This document shows positions 25,741 through 36,615 of a DNA stretch of 64,000 bases, piece by piece. Each line of letters starts with the position of its first letter. Within the stretch, counting starts at the first letter, position 1. The stretch covers positions 1,984,001-2,048,000 of the forward strand of contig NZ_CP089593.1 in assembly GCF_021249405.1 (NCBI RefSeq). Direction: 5' to 3'. The DNA is from Halobacterium zhouii (lineage in GTDB: Archaea; Halobacteriota; Halobacteria; Halobacteriales; Halobacteriaceae). The notes below the pieces were generated by a model, which was not told where the DNA came from, searched no databases, and was given only the letters and a program-made list of their open reading frames with translations. Position numbers and translations under genes: made by a program.

Positions 25741-26166
25741 CTATTTGCCCGCCCACGTCTCGCGTTCGTCGAGGTGCTCACGCGTCTCGCGCGCCAGGTC
25801 GTCCTGTACGGCGACCAGGTCCGTCGTCGTGACGACGCCGACGAGGTCGAGTTCATCGGCCACGGGCAGCTTCTTCACGCCGCGGTCGCGCATCGTGCGC
25901 GCCGCGGCCCGCACCGTCTCCGCCGGCCCCACCGTCACCAGCGGCCGGCTCATCGCGGCGTGCACCGGCACCTCGCTGAACGGACGGTCGTGCTCGTAGC
26001 CCGCGCTCACGAAGTCCGTCTCCGTCAGGATGCCCGCCGGGTCGCCGTCGGCGGTGACGACGAGCGACCCGACGCGCTCCTCGACCATCCGGCCCGCGGC
26101 AGTGCGCAGCGACGCGTCCGCGTCCACCGTCACCACCACGTCGGTCATCACGTCCTCCACGCGCAT
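25741..26166 (-). CDS. two-CBS-domain protein
   Basis: A 141-residue protein made of a CBS pair. The first domain is MRVEDVMTDVVVTVDADASL through GSLVVTADGDPAGILTETDFV; the second is HAAMSRPLVTVGPAETVRAA through KKLPVADELDLVGVVTTTDLV. A short helical C-terminus follows. CBS pairs bind adenosine nucleotides and act as energy or ligand sensors. No effector domain is fused, so the target is unknown. It lies 27 bases upstream of the arcS end on the same strand, downstream in transcription order, so it may be co-transcribed with arcS. Confidence 0.9.
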   Translation of the reverse strand: MRVEDVMTDVVVTVDADASLRTAAGRMVEERVGSLVVTADGDPAGILTETDFVSAGYEHDRPFSEVPVHAAMSRPLVTVGPAETVRAAARTMRDRGVKKLPVADELDLVGVVTTTDLVAVQDDLARETREHLDERETWAGK

Positions 26167-26193
26167 ACGAGAAGTACAGAGAGTACTCCCTTC

Positions 26194-27951
26194 TTACTTC
26201 TCCTCGGAGTGCCGGACCTCCACCGCGATGCCGCGCGTCGACTCGTTCATCGCCGGGCCGGGCATCGCTGCGCGCCCCACCGCGAACGCCGCCGGGCCCT
26301 CGACGACCACCTCGTCGCCCACGCGGATATCGTCACTCGCGTCCACGACGCCCGGCGCGAGCACGCTCCCACGCGGCACGAACCCGTCTATCTCCACGCG
26401 CTTGGTCGGCGCGTCGCTGTCCACCCACCGGCGCGCGCCCGCGAGCGTGAACGACAGCGACCCGTACTGGGGCACGAGCGCAGCGAGCTGTTCGCCGTCC
26501 GGGTCGATGGCCTGCAGTTTCGGGTAGCGACCGCGCAGTTCCACGTCCTCGAAGAGCGCGTCGCCCGCTCCACCCCCGATGTGGTGGTCTGCGACCGCCT
26601 TCAGCGTGTTCTCCTCGCGCTCGGACACCCAGATCTGGTCCTCGCCTGCGAGCGCGTCCCGCAGGTTCGCGAGCGACTCGCTGGTCGTCGGGTGGTCCTC
26701 CACCGTGAACTCGACGGGCACGTCGCTGCCCTGGGTCGCACGCTCGACGACTTCGCGGTAGCCCTCGTCCGGGACGTGGGCTATGACGCGCGGGTAGTCC
26801 GTCCGCTCGAGGTAGCGCTCCAGCACCGCCGCGACGAACTCGACCTCCTCGGCGCTCCAGTTCCCGGTCACCACGGAGTCGTAGTGCTGGGCGGGGTACG
26901 TCAACTCGAGTTCCTGTGGGACCACGCCGATGGGCGACGTCATCGAGACGACGTGCGCGCGGTAGTTCGCGGCGTCCTGGAACTGCCGGTGGCTCTGGCT
27001 CTCGCTGTACGGCTTCTTCGCCGAGCACGGAACCAGCAAGAGTGGCCGGTCGTCGTCGTAGCGCGCCCGGAACCGGGTCGTCACGCGCTCCGCGAAGCGC
27101 TGGATCTCCACGCGCCGGAGCGCGTCTTCGGTCGCCGAGAGCAACAGCGAATCCCGGACCGTCGGCGTGCGTTCCTCCAGATAGCCGTACTGCTGGTCGA
27201 ACTCGCGGAACGCCGCGGTGACCCACGCCTCGTGGCGCGCCTGCCCCTCCACGTAGTCCCGCAGTCGCCCGTCCCGGATCCGGCGGCGCACGCGCGCGAG
27301 TTCCGCCGACAGAACGTTCACGTTGTGTTCCACGCACTCGTCCTGTCCGAACGATTCGACGCCCTGCTGGCACGCCGCGCACGCACACGGCAGTTCGTCC
27401 AGTTCCTCGACGTCGTACTCTCCCTCCGTCGTCAGATACCGTCCCTGTGTCCCCCGAATCACCGCTCGGTCGGCGTCCACGAGGTCGACGCCCGCGTACG
27501 CGATCACCGCGACGTTCCGCGGCGTCGCCACCCCGGAGAGGTAGAGCGCCGTGTCGTCCGGAATCGCTTCTCGAGTGTTCACGACGGCGTCCCGGAACGC
27601 CGACCCGTGGCCGACGGTCCCCGGGGCGCCAGAGAGTACGTACGCGTCCGCATCGAAATCGCCCGCCGTCTCCGGCGACACCACGGCCGCGCTCGGGAAC
27701 CCCACGTCCGGGTAGTCCGGCGCGAACGACTCCTGGACCTCGTCCGCGGTGCCCGACGGGAACGCCCGATGCGGGAGGATGGTGAGTTCGGAGTCGTCGC
27801 CCTCGGGGAGTTCCTGGGGGTTCGCCCACCGACTCCCTGCGTCCCGCACGACGTCGTCCGCGAGCGCCGGCGTCGTCACCGACTCGGACAGTCGGAGTTC
27901 GCCCACGCGCGCCGCCGCGTCGCGCTCGTGGACCTCGAAGTACTCGGTCAT
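26194..27951 (-). CDS. arcS: archaeosine synthase ArcS (tRNA preQ0-15 lysine-adding enzyme)
   Basis: A 585-residue protein with the ArcS order of domains. An N-terminal TGT-like part (residues about 1-230) keeps the CACAACQQ cysteine cluster (zinc) but has lost TGT catalysis. A central catalytic module contains PCSAKKPYSESQSH near residues 313-326, diagnostic for ArcS. A C-terminal PUA RNA-binding domain (RWVDSDAPTKRVEIDGFVP onward) ends the protein. ArcS modifies preQ0 placed at tRNA G15 by TgtA; RaSEA completes the reaction. tgtA is the next gene upstream on the same strand, with a dispersed repeat between the two. Confidence 0.93.
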   Translation of the reverse strand: MTEYFEVHERDAAARVGELRLSESVTTPALADDVVRDAGSRWANPQELPEGDDSELTILPHRAFPSGTADEVQESFAPDYPDVGFPSAAVVSPETAGDFDADAYVLSGAPGTVGHGSAFRDAVVNTREAIPDDTALYLSGVATPRNVAVIAYAGVDLVDADRAVIRGTQGRYLTTEGEYDVEELDELPCACAACQQGVESFGQDECVEHNVNVLSAELARVRRRIRDGRLRDYVEGQARHEAWVTAAFREFDQQYGYLEERTPTVRDSLLLSATEDALRRVEIQRFAERVTTRFRARYDDDRPLLLVPCSAKKPYSESQSHRQFQDAANYRAHVVSMTSPIGVVPQELELTYPAQHYDSVVTGNWSAEEVEFVAAVLERYLERTDYPRVIAHVPDEGYREVVERATQGSDVPVEFTVEDHPTTSESLANLRDALAGEDQIWVSEREENTLKAVADHHIGGGAGDALFEDVELRGRYPKLQAIDPDGEQLAALVPQYGSLSFTLAGARRWVDSDAPTKRVEIDGFVPRGSVLAPGVVDASDDIRVGDEVVVEGPAAFAVGRAAMPGPAMNESTRGIAVEVRHSEEK

Positions 27952-28062
27952 TGCGTGTCTGTCAGGCGTGCGCGCCCAATTGCCTTGCCTTTCGCGAGTT
28001 GGATGTTTCGTGATTCGTCCCCTGGCTGGACCTCGATAGCCGAAAGTGAACCGAGAGACTCT

Positions 28063-28235
28063 GAGACCCGTTAGAAAGCCCCACCACCTGCCGGCTGACT
28101 AACTGGCATCGGGAGGACTGAAAGGGGCGGCTCTGTCGCGCTTGCGTGTTCGCTCGCGACGTAAGCACGCGAACGAAGTGAGCGCGCACAACGAGCGAGC
28201 GGACGCGACAGAGCCGGGGCTTTCTAACGGGTCTC
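28063..28235. repeat. dispersed hairpin element, half copy B
   Basis: Between tgtA and arcS. The ends are a perfect 20-base inverted repeat: GAGACCCGTTAGAAAGCCCC at 28063-28082 and its complement at 28216-28235. Inside is only the right half of the element: the TGCCGGCTG...GACTGAAAGGGGCGG part of the central stem (about 28089-28130), then arm 3, a hairpin with GGCTCTGTCGCG / CGCGACAGAGCC stems (about 28128-28214). Arm 1 and the left half of the central stem are missing. The outer part of the terminus (GAGACCCGTT) differs from other copies but still pairs with its partner. Confidence 0.88.
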
Positions 28236-28268
28236 GGTGAAGCTCTTCAGAACAGCGCCGCCGGTTAC

Positions 28269-29771
28269 TCACTCAGAGTCGTTCGCCGAAATGTCCACCA
28301 GTTCTACGCGCTCAGGAACGCAGTTCAGCGCAGACGTCGGCCAGTCGCGGTGCGCGAGCGTGAACGCCGTTTCCGGATTCGCCTCCGCCAGCCGCGCCAC
28401 TCCCTCTGCAGCGGCCTCGTAGCCCGCGTGGTCCATCCGGTCGGGGGTCTCCGCGGTCAGGGGGTAGGTCGTGGAGAGCGCGCTCGGGAACGGGCCGAAC
28501 GGCGGGACGACGTTCCAGGATTCGTCGAAGCGGTCGTCAGCGCTGGCTTCGGTAAGCAGGACGTCGCTCGCGCTGTCGTCCCCGCCAGCGTCGCCACCCA
28601 CATCGAGTCGCTCCAGTCGGCGGTGATGGCGCAAGACCTCGGGACGGTGCGCGCTGTCCGACGACGCGTAGCGGAACACGTCCTTGCTCGCGGGGTCCGC
28701 GGCCTCGAGCTGGTGGACCTGGTCGAGGAGCGTGCGGTAGCCGTCCAGCGTGTCGGGGTGGGCGTGCGCGCGAGCCTCCACGAGTTCCAGGAGGTTGCCG
28801 GCGTGGATGGCCTGTTTCACGCGGCGGATCTCCCCGAAGGAGATGTGGAGGTTGTGCTCGGCGAGCAGTCGCTCGCGGCCATCGGCATCCATGGCCTCTA
28901 CCTCCGCGGGCGTGTGGTCGCTGCAGACCGGGCACTCGCAGGGGAAGTACCGGAGGTCGTCGAGGTGCTCGGTGCCGTGGACCGTCAGATAGCGGTCGTC
29001 TCGCGCGTAGATGGCGTACGCCGCCGAGTCGAAGAGGTCACAGCCGAGGGCGGCGGCGAGCGCGAACATCATCGGGTGCCCGGCGCCGAACAGGTGGACG
29101 GGCGCGTCCCGCCCGAGGCCGCGCTTGGCGGCGAGCACGGCCTCGGTCATGTCGTCGTAGCGGTACTGGTTCATCAGCGGGACAACCGCGCCCACCGGGA
29201 ACAGGTCGAGGCTCGTGCCGTAGGCGTGGCGCGCGGCCTCCTCTCGGAGGTCGGGATGGGTCGAGCCCTGCACGGGCGCGTTCACGAGCATGTCGCCGAC
29301 GTCAACGGTCTCTGCGAGTTCGAGGCGCTCTTGCGTGGTCGCGAGCTCCTCGGCGGCCTGCTCTCGCTCGACGTCCGGTGGCGTCGGGATGTCGACGGGC
29401 GTCCCGACGTCGCTCTCGATTTCGTGCTGGAACTGGAGAATCTCCTCGGTGTCCGTGTCGATCTCTCCGTACTCAGCGAGCTGGAAGCTCCCCGAGTCGG
29501 TCATGATGGCGCCGTCGAAGCCGAGCATCTCGTGGAGACCCTCCTCGAGCGCTCGCTCCCGAAGGTCGGGGTCGTTCTTGATGATGTAGGAGTTCGTGAT
29601 GAGGATCTCCGCGCCGAAGTCGGGGAACTGCGAGGGGTCGACCGTGACGAGGTTCGGATTGACGACCGGCATCAGCGTCGGCGTCTCCACCGTCACGCCC
29701 GCACGTGGCACCTCGAGTTCCCCGATGCGGGCGAGGCCGTCCTGCGCGCGAACCTCGAAGGCGTCTCTCAT
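28269..29771 (-). CDS. tgtA: tRNA-guanine(15) transglycosylase TgtA
   Basis: A 500-residue enzyme that exchanges guanine-15 of archaeal tRNAs for preQ0, the first tRNA step of archaeosine synthesis. The TIM-barrel domain carries the catalytic Asp92 in MTDSGSFQ. The zinc site is CECPVCSDH further along (about residues 279-287). HLFGAGHP and other barrel motifs are present. The C-terminal ~150 residues are an extra domain shared with ArcS. The usual PUA domain seems absent or reduced compared with longer archaeal TGTs. Start at the ATG ending at 29771 ([19 protein letters not shown]). Confidence 0.95.
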   Translation of the reverse strand: MRDAFEVRAQDGLARIGELEVPRAGVTVETPTLMPVVNPNLVTVDPSQFPDFGAEILITNSYIIKNDPDLRERALEEGLHEMLGFDGAIMTDSGSFQLAEYGEIDTDTEEILQFQHEIESDVGTPVDIPTPPDVEREQAAEELATTQERLELAETVDVGDMLVNAPVQGSTHPDLREEAARHAYGTSLDLFPVGAVVPLMNQYRYDDMTEAVLAAKRGLGRDAPVHLFGAGHPMMFALAAALGCDLFDSAAYAIYARDDRYLTVHGTEHLDDLRYFPCECPVCSDHTPAEVEAMDADGRERLLAEHNLHISFGEIRRVKQAIHAGNLLELVEARAHAHPDTLDGYRTLLDQVHQLEAADPASKDVFRYASSDSAHRPEVLRHHRRLERLDVGGDAGGDDSASDVLLTEASADDRFDESWNVVPPFGPFPSALSTTYPLTAETPDRMDHAGYEAAAEGVARLAEANPETAFTLAHRDWPTSALNCVPERVELVDISANDSE

Positions 29772-29849
29772 TGCCGCGAGGTAGTCAGTGGCCGCGCGTA
29801 AGGGTTTCTCTCCGGCCGTCGGGTTCGAGACGCTGCCCCACCGCGATCA

Positions 29850-29890
29850 CTCCCCGGTCTCGACGTACCTTACTCTCCGGTCTCGACGTA
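29850..29890. repeat. short direct duplication at a gene end
   Basis: CTCCCCGGTCTCGACGTA at 29850-29867 and CTCTCCGGTCTCGACGTA at 29873-29890 differ by one base, 23 bases apart. The second copy contains the last codons of the 57-residue gene on the minus strand, so its 3' end has been locally duplicated. Confidence 0.8.
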
Positions 29891-30043
29891 GAACACGCGT
29901 TCACGGGGGATGCGCCGCACCGTGTCGCCGCTCTCGGCCCGCACCAGCCAGTGACCCGTCGTCTCGTCGAAGCCGATGTTCGCGTCCGCGGTCTGCCAGT
30001 CAGTCACGCCGCCCTGCGGGTCCTCGTAGACGATGACGCCCAT
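29870..30043 (-). CDS. 57-residue conserved haloarchaeal protein
   Basis: A short gene from the ATG ending at 30043 to the TAA at 29870. It begins MGVIVYEDPQGGVTDWQTAD and continues with NIGFDETTGHWLVR, ESGDTVRRIPRERVFYVETGE. The alternation of hydrophobic and polar residues suggests a small all-beta fold (SH3-like), and codon use is typical. No domain name that I am sure of. It sits between tgtA and the Nudix gene on the same strand, 98 bases upstream of tgtA. Confidence 0.7.
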   Translation of the reverse strand: MGVIVYEDPQGGVTDWQTADANIGFDETTGHWLVRAESGDTVRRIPRERVFYVETGE

Positions 30044-30102
30044 ACGCGGTCGTCACACCGGCCGGCGATAAATCCACGCCGTTCCCGCCATGATGCGTAT
30101 GC

Positions 30103-30651
30103 CTACTGTCCGCCCAGTTCGTACCGCATGACGCCGAGTGCCGTCCGGCCGTCGCGGACCTCGTCCGCCAGCACGGCCTCGAGTAGATCGTCGTAGGACT
30201 CGGTCCTCACGCGAATCGACTCGTCGAAATCCAGGTCCTGCTCGGCGGTCGGCTCACAGCCGCGCGCGACGAAGTAGTGGAAGACGGCGTCCGAGATGCC
30301 GTTCGCGGGTTCGAACTCACACAGAAAATCCACCGACTCGGCCTCGTAGCCCGTCTCCTCCGCGAGTTCGCGGCGCGCGGCAGTCTCCAGGTCCACGTCC
30401 TCGCCCTCGACGCCGCCAGCGGGGAGCGCTCGGTTCACGCGCTCGACGGCCTGCCGCCACTCCTCGACGAGCACCACGTCGCCATCGGGCGTGAACGGCA
30501 GTATCGCGACCGCGGGGTCGTCCGCGAGGTAGTCGAAGTCGGTCTCGGTGCCGTCCGGGAGCACCACGTCCTCGTGGACGATGTCGAAGCCCGGACACCG
30601 GTAGGCCACCTCGCGCTCGGCCGTCTCCCACGCCAGCGAGTCCTCGGTCAT
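30103..30651 (-). CDS. Nudix hydrolase, ADP-ribose pyrophosphatase-like
   Basis: A 182-residue protein with a complete Nudix box near residues 79-101: GGVEGEDVD..ETAARRELAEETGYE (pattern Gx5Ex7REUxEExGU). The surrounding fold (VAILPFTPDGDVVLVEEWRQAVERVNRALPAG) is that of the NudF/ADP-ribose pyrophosphatase subgroup, which cleaves nucleoside-diphosphate-linked compounds. The substrate cannot be fixed from sequence. The second ATG (30651) is preferred over the one at 30654. It lies 62 bases downstream of the kinase gene. Confidence 0.9.
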   Translation of the reverse strand: MTEDSLAWETAEREVAYRCPGFDIVHEDVVLPDGTETDFDYLADDPAVAILPFTPDGDVVLVEEWRQAVERVNRALPAGGVEGEDVDLETAARRELAEETGYEAESVDFLCEFEPANGISDAVFHYFVARGCEPTAEQDLDFDESIRVRTESYDDLLEAVLADEVRDGRTALGVMRYELGGQ

Positions 30652-30713
30652 CACCCGGAGTTCGTGGAGCGCGGAGAAAAGCGTGGCGAGCGTCGACCCG
30701 GGCGAGTAGAGAT

Positions 30714-31250
30714 TCAGAACAGATCCGCGACCTGGCGCCGGGTCTCGGTCAGCGTCCCCGAGTTGTCGACCCGCGTGAACGGACCCGCGATGGCCTCGAA
30801 CTCGCGCTGGTACTGCCTGTGGATCTCGAAGTCGGCGTCGCTCGCGTCACCCGAGCGCGCCCGGATGCGATCGCGCACGACGTCCTCGGCACAGACCACC
30901 TGTACGAGCGCCAGCGGCACGCCGATAGCCTGGGCGGCGCGCCGGGACTCGCCGCGGTGCTCGCGGAGTTTGAACGTGCCGTCCAGCACCACCGAGCGGC
31001 CCGCGTCCAGCGTGGCCTTCGCCCGGCGGTGGAGTTCCGCGTACACCGCCTCGCGCTCCTCGGGCGTGTACTCGGGGTCCTGAAACAGTTCCTTCCGGAT
31101 CACGTCCGTGCGGTAGAGTTGGCCGTCGAGTCGCTCCGCGACGTACTCAGAGACGGTCGTCTTCCCCGCGCCCGGCAACCCGCAGACGACGACGAGGTGG
31201 GTCGGCGTCTCGTCCGGCTCCGTTCGCTCTGCCACGCGCTCTCCGCTCAC
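30714..31250 (-). CDS. P-loop small-molecule or zeta-toxin-like kinase
   Basis: A 178-residue AAA_33-type P-loop kinase. Walker A GLPGAGKTT is at residues 24-32. A DVIRKELF motif follows the Walker strand (substrate/Mg region, as in gluconate and chloramphenicol kinases). VVLDGTFKLREHR follows, with a lid containing RIRARSG. The family includes gluconate kinase, polynucleotide kinase and zeta toxins; the haloarchaeal group is not characterised. No antitoxin gene is adjacent, so a toxin role is unlikely. Confidence 0.8.
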   Translation of the reverse strand: MSGERVAERTEPDETPTHLVVVCGLPGAGKTTVSEYVAERLDGQLYRTDVIRKELFQDPEYTPEEREAVYAELHRRAKATLDAGRSVVLDGTFKLREHRGESRRAAQAIGVPLALVQVVCAEDVVRDRIRARSGDASDADFEIHRQYQREFEAIAGPFTRVDNSGTLTETRRQVADLF

Positions 31251-31353
31251 GGTAATCGAATGAGGAACGACGCGCCCGCAATATGAAGGTGTGGAAACGC
31301 GGCGGTAGCGGCGAACCGTGACCGGGCCGGGGCCACAGAGACACCGCGTCGAA

Positions 31354-32112
31354 TCACAGCGACACTGCGTCGAGTTCGTCGCTCAGCGCGGCCACGTCCT
31401 CGTTGAACGACTCGACGAATCCCCCGAAGTCGGGGGCGTACTCGCGCACGTCCCGAGCCGACGGCGGTTCGTACTGGGACACCAGGTAGACGCCGTTCTC
31501 GCCGCCCACGCGGAGGAACGACGCGCGGTCCGCCTCGCGTTTCAACTCCCAGCGCGTGCCGTCGACGGTCGCCGCGAACGACCCGTACTCTGTGCTCTCG
31601 ACGCGGTGGAGCGCCCCCGCCATCCGGTCTGCGACGTCCCGAATCCGGGCGACGATGCGGTCGCGCTCCTCGACGACGTCCCCCGCCGACGCGACGTCCG
31701 GGAACGTCGACGGCGCCCCGTCCAGGACGCCATCGAGGCCGTGAACGTAGTCGTTGAACGACTCGACCAGCGCCGGGTAGTGGTCCATCGCCGTCGCGAG
31801 TTCCGTCGGCTCCGGCGGCTGGTGGGTCGACACCACGTAGACGTCGAGACCGGACTGCCCCTCGAAGCGCAGGAACTGGAGGTCCCCGCCCTCGTACTTC
31901 ACCGTCCACTCGCCGCGCTCCGTGTTGAACGTCTGCCGACCGAAGTCCCCGCCCTGCAGAAGCGCGAGTTCGCGGGCCATCTGGCCGGCGTGGTCGCGAA
32001 CCCGGGCGACCACCTCGTCGCGGTTCTCACAGATTGCTTCAGCGTCCGCGACTGGGGCGTCCACCCCCGGCGGCGCTTCATTTCCCGGCGACGCTTCGTC
32101 CTGCTCGGTCAT
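31354..32112 (-). CDS. internally duplicated hypothetical protein
   Basis: A 252-residue acidic soluble protein composed of two similar ~110-residue halves. Each half has a helix beginning E.RD.(I/V)VARIRD..(D/G)(R/Q)MA, then a beta block with W.(V/L)K.E followed by FLR(F/V).G..G(V/L)(Y/D)(V/L)VS.(H/Y).PP, and ends with a helix of the type (P/F)..(L/F)VESFN(D/E)(Y/D)V. The repeats span about residues 28-135 and 140-248. No known domain recognised. It probably arose by tandem duplication. Confidence 0.65.
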   Translation of the reverse strand: MTEQDEASPGNEAPPGVDAPVADAEAICENRDEVVARVRDHAGQMARELALLQGGDFGRQTFNTERGEWTVKYEGGDLQFLRFEGQSGLDVYVVSTHQPPEPTELATAMDHYPALVESFNDYVHGLDGVLDGAPSTFPDVASAGDVVEERDRIVARIRDVADRMAGALHRVESTEYGSFAATVDGTRWELKREADRASFLRVGGENGVYLVSQYEPPSARDVREYAPDFGGFVESFNEDVAALSDELDAVSL

Positions 32113-32309
32113 CGGCGTCCCTAGGTCCGGGAGACGGATAACTCCCGCTCTCGACGCCGTCCGCGGGAAACACGCACCTATCGCTCAGCGGGCGAATGGC
32201 AGGTGGACAGCCAGCACGGTGACGGGGTACTCGTCGTTACTCGCGACCGCGTGTCCCTGCAGTACGTGCCCGTCGGCGCGAACGCGACGGCGAGTGACGG
32301 GGCCGTCGG

Positions 32310-33446
32310 TCACCGCCGACCGACCGCCATCGGGTGGCCGCTCGCGACATACACCCGTCCGCCGGCGACGGTGACGGGTTTGTCCAAGCCGTCACCGGGT
32401 CCGTCACCGACGGCCAGCCGCCAGCGGGCCTCACCCTCGGCGAGGTCGATCGCGTGGAGCGTACTGCCCCGGTCGCCGACGTACACCGTCCCGGACGCGA
32501 CGGCGGGCGCGGACAGCACGAGCCACTCCGTGTCGTACGTCCAGACCACGTCGCCCGTTGCGCGGTCGAGCGCGTGCACCGCGTGGGCGTTGGTCCCAAA
32601 GATGACCTTGCCGTCGGCGAACGCCGGAGACGACCGAACCATGTCGTCCGCCTGGAATGCCCACTGCTCCCGGCCGGTCGCCGCGTCGAACGCGCGGACC
32701 GAGTGGTCCTCGAAGGCCGCGACGACGGTGCCGTCGGCGACCGTCGGCCCCGCCGTCACCTTGCCGGCGTCGGTGAACTGCCAGACACCGGTTCCATCAT
32801 CGGCGTCGAGCGCGTACAGCGCCTTGCCGTCCACGAACACCCGGCCACCCGCCACGGCCGGCGGGTTGTCTACTTCCTTCCCCGCCGGTGCCGACGCACG
32901 CCACAGTCGGTCGCCGCTCGCGGCGTCGAACGCGTACACGTACCCTACCCAGCTCCCGACGTACACCACGCCGTCGTGGACCGTCGGCGTCGACGACGCC
33001 ACCTGGAACTCGCGCCGCCACTCCTCCGTGCCGTCATCTGCCGAGAGCGCGTACAGCGCGTCCCCACTCTCCGCGACGTAGACGGTGTCGTCCACGACCG
33101 CCGGGTCGCTCGTCACCACGTCCGTAGTGGGTACGTGCCACTCCGTGGTCCCGTCCTCGGCGGAGAGTGCGTACATGCCGCGGTCACTGCTGCCGACGTA
33201 CATCCGCCCGTCGGCTATCGCCGGCGACGCGAACGCCTCGAACTCCGCGCGCCACAGCACTTCGGCCCCGCTGCCGGGACCGGACGCCGCTGAATCGTAC
33301 GAGGTGTTCGCGGCGTCGAAGCCACACATCGGCCAGTGACCGGTAGTCGCGGCGCTCCCGCGCAGGTAGCCCAGGCAGCCGCTGAGACCGACGGTCGTCG
33401 CGCCGGCAGCGGCGAGCAGGTCGCGTCGAGTGAGTGAGTAGGTCAT
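32310..33446 (-). CDS. Tat-exported PQQ-type beta-propeller lipoprotein (BamB-like)
   Basis: A 378-residue secreted protein. The N-terminus has a Tat motif (TRRDLLAAAGA) and a lipobox ending at Cys24 (GLSGC). It is followed by eight or so repeats of the PQQ/BamB propeller type, each with a (V/M)YVGS....(V/L)YAL.A.DG...W pattern. Such haloarchaeal propellers are common surface lipoproteins. They bind no proven PQQ and may scaffold other proteins. The terminal residues (HPMAVGRR) end the last blade slightly short. The ~165 bases downstream contain no gene. Confidence 0.9.
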   Translation of the reverse strand: MTYSLTRRDLLAAAGATTVGLSGCLGYLRGSAATTGHWPMCGFDAANTSYDSAASGPGSGAEVLWRAEFEAFASPAIADGRMYVGSSDRGMYALSAEDGTTEWHVPTTDVVTSDPAVVDDTVYVAESGDALYALSADDGTEEWRREFQVASSTPTVHDGVVYVGSWVGYVYAFDAASGDRLWRASAPAGKEVDNPPAVAGGRVFVDGKALYALDADDGTGVWQFTDAGKVTAGPTVADGTVVAAFEDHSVRAFDAATGREQWAFQADDMVRSSPAFADGKVIFGTNAHAVHALDRATGDVVWTYDTEWLVLSAPAVASGTVYVGDRGSTLHAIDLAEGEARWRLAVGDGPGDGLDKPVTVAGGRVYVASGHPMAVGRR

Positions 33447-33813
33447 AGTATCAGCTGTTTCTGATCATCGTCTGGCCGCCCGCACCCGCCTTCCCGTCGA
33501 GATATTCGGCCAGGAGGTCGGCGTCGAGAGGGTTCGGTCAACGACCGCCGGAGACCGTTAGACGTCCTGAGGTCTACCGATGGCGGCGCGGCTGCGCCGA
33601 CGACGAGCAGGACAGTCATGACGAGCGTGAGTCCGCTCCGGCCCGGTTCCAGCGTGGTTCACCGAAGGTTGCCAAATAAGACACATACCATAGGATAAAT
33701 TCTACGCCTCGTGTTTGGTGAAGGATGAAGGGTGAGGCGGCCTGTGCGCGCCGCAGTCGGGACAGTCCCCCCACTCATGCGCGACACTCACCCCGTTCGC
33801 GCTGGATAGAGCT
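33447..33813. other. gene-poor region next to the tRNA, possible integrase remnant
   Basis: No convincing complete gene. It contains an AT-richer patch (CCAAATAAGACACATACC near 33674-33691), possibly the promoter of a lost gene. On the minus strand a short reading frame ends at 33702 with a CxxC-containing tail (EWGDCPDCGAHRPPHP). It lacks a start and runs into the tRNA, so it may be the last codons of a decayed integrated-element gene. Confidence 0.35.
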
Positions 33814-33993
33814 GGCCGGCGCGAATTCGACTCACGCGCAGACGTTCCTGCTCGGCGGTTTGCGCCTGCGCGGACCTGCGGCTGCCCTCCTTCGAATTCA
33901 CTTGGCCGAGTCACAACACCGAATGACGGCCGAGCGACACACGCATCGCTCAGCGGGCGAGTGTGCGGGAAAAGTGGGCCGGCGCGAATTCGA
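33814..33993. repeat. att-like duplication of the tRNA-Pro 3' end
   Basis: The 17-base sequence GGCCGGCGCGAATTCGA occurs at 33814-33830 and again at 33977-33993. The second copy is the acceptor/T-arm 3' end of tRNA-Pro. A duplicated tRNA 3' end is the classic product of integration by a tyrosine recombinase. Only 163 bases separate the copies, so at most a remnant of an integrated element is left. Confidence 0.6.
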
Positions 33994-34047
33994 ATCGCGG
34001 TTACGGCCACCCGAAGGCCGAAGGATACCAAGCTACCCCACCGGCCC
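33975..34047 (-). tRNA. tRNA-Pro, anticodon CGG
   Basis: A 73-nucleotide tRNA on the minus strand without encoded CCA. Acceptor GGGCCGG pairs with CCGGCCC, with A as discriminator. The anticodon stem CGGCC / GGCCG encloses the loop TTCGGGT, giving anticodon CGG (proline) after the invariant T33. The T-arm reads CGCGA-TTCGAAT-TCGCG. No intron is visible. The CCG codon it reads is heavily used in this GC-rich genome. Confidence 0.93.
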
Positions 34048-36511
<2,464 letters not shown>

Positions 36512-36615
36512 TCTGAGTCGGACGCCGTCTCCTGGCTCTCTGCTCTGCTACGCCCTCTTCTCCGCTCTTCGATACCTTCTCCGTGCTTCTCTCTCGTTCT
36601 CGTCTCCGCGTTCCG

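Noticed and set aside
25774..28074. A 2.3-kb open frame on the plus strand opposite arcS
   Set aside because: Arg/His/Val-biased shadow frame with no motif; the minus-strand arcS has the diagnostic PCSAKKPYS motif.
28350..29801. Open frame on the plus strand opposite tgtA
   Set aside because: Antisense shadow with biased composition; tgtA on the other strand has its catalytic and zinc motifs.
30714..31250. Zeta-toxin/antitoxin system
   Set aside because: The kinase has a P-loop and AAA_33 features, but there is no small antitoxin gene beside it and the neighbour is a Nudix hydrolase.
32181..33960. 15-base word TCGCTCAGCGGGCGA present near 32181 and 33946
   Set aside because: A 15-base repeat is expected by chance in 64 kb of GC-rich DNA and there is no flanking similarity.
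33702..34031. A minus-strand frame of 109 residues overlapping tRNA-Pro
   Set aside because: Most of it is antisense or tRNA sequence; only the CxxC-containing tail might be a remnant, so no gene is called.
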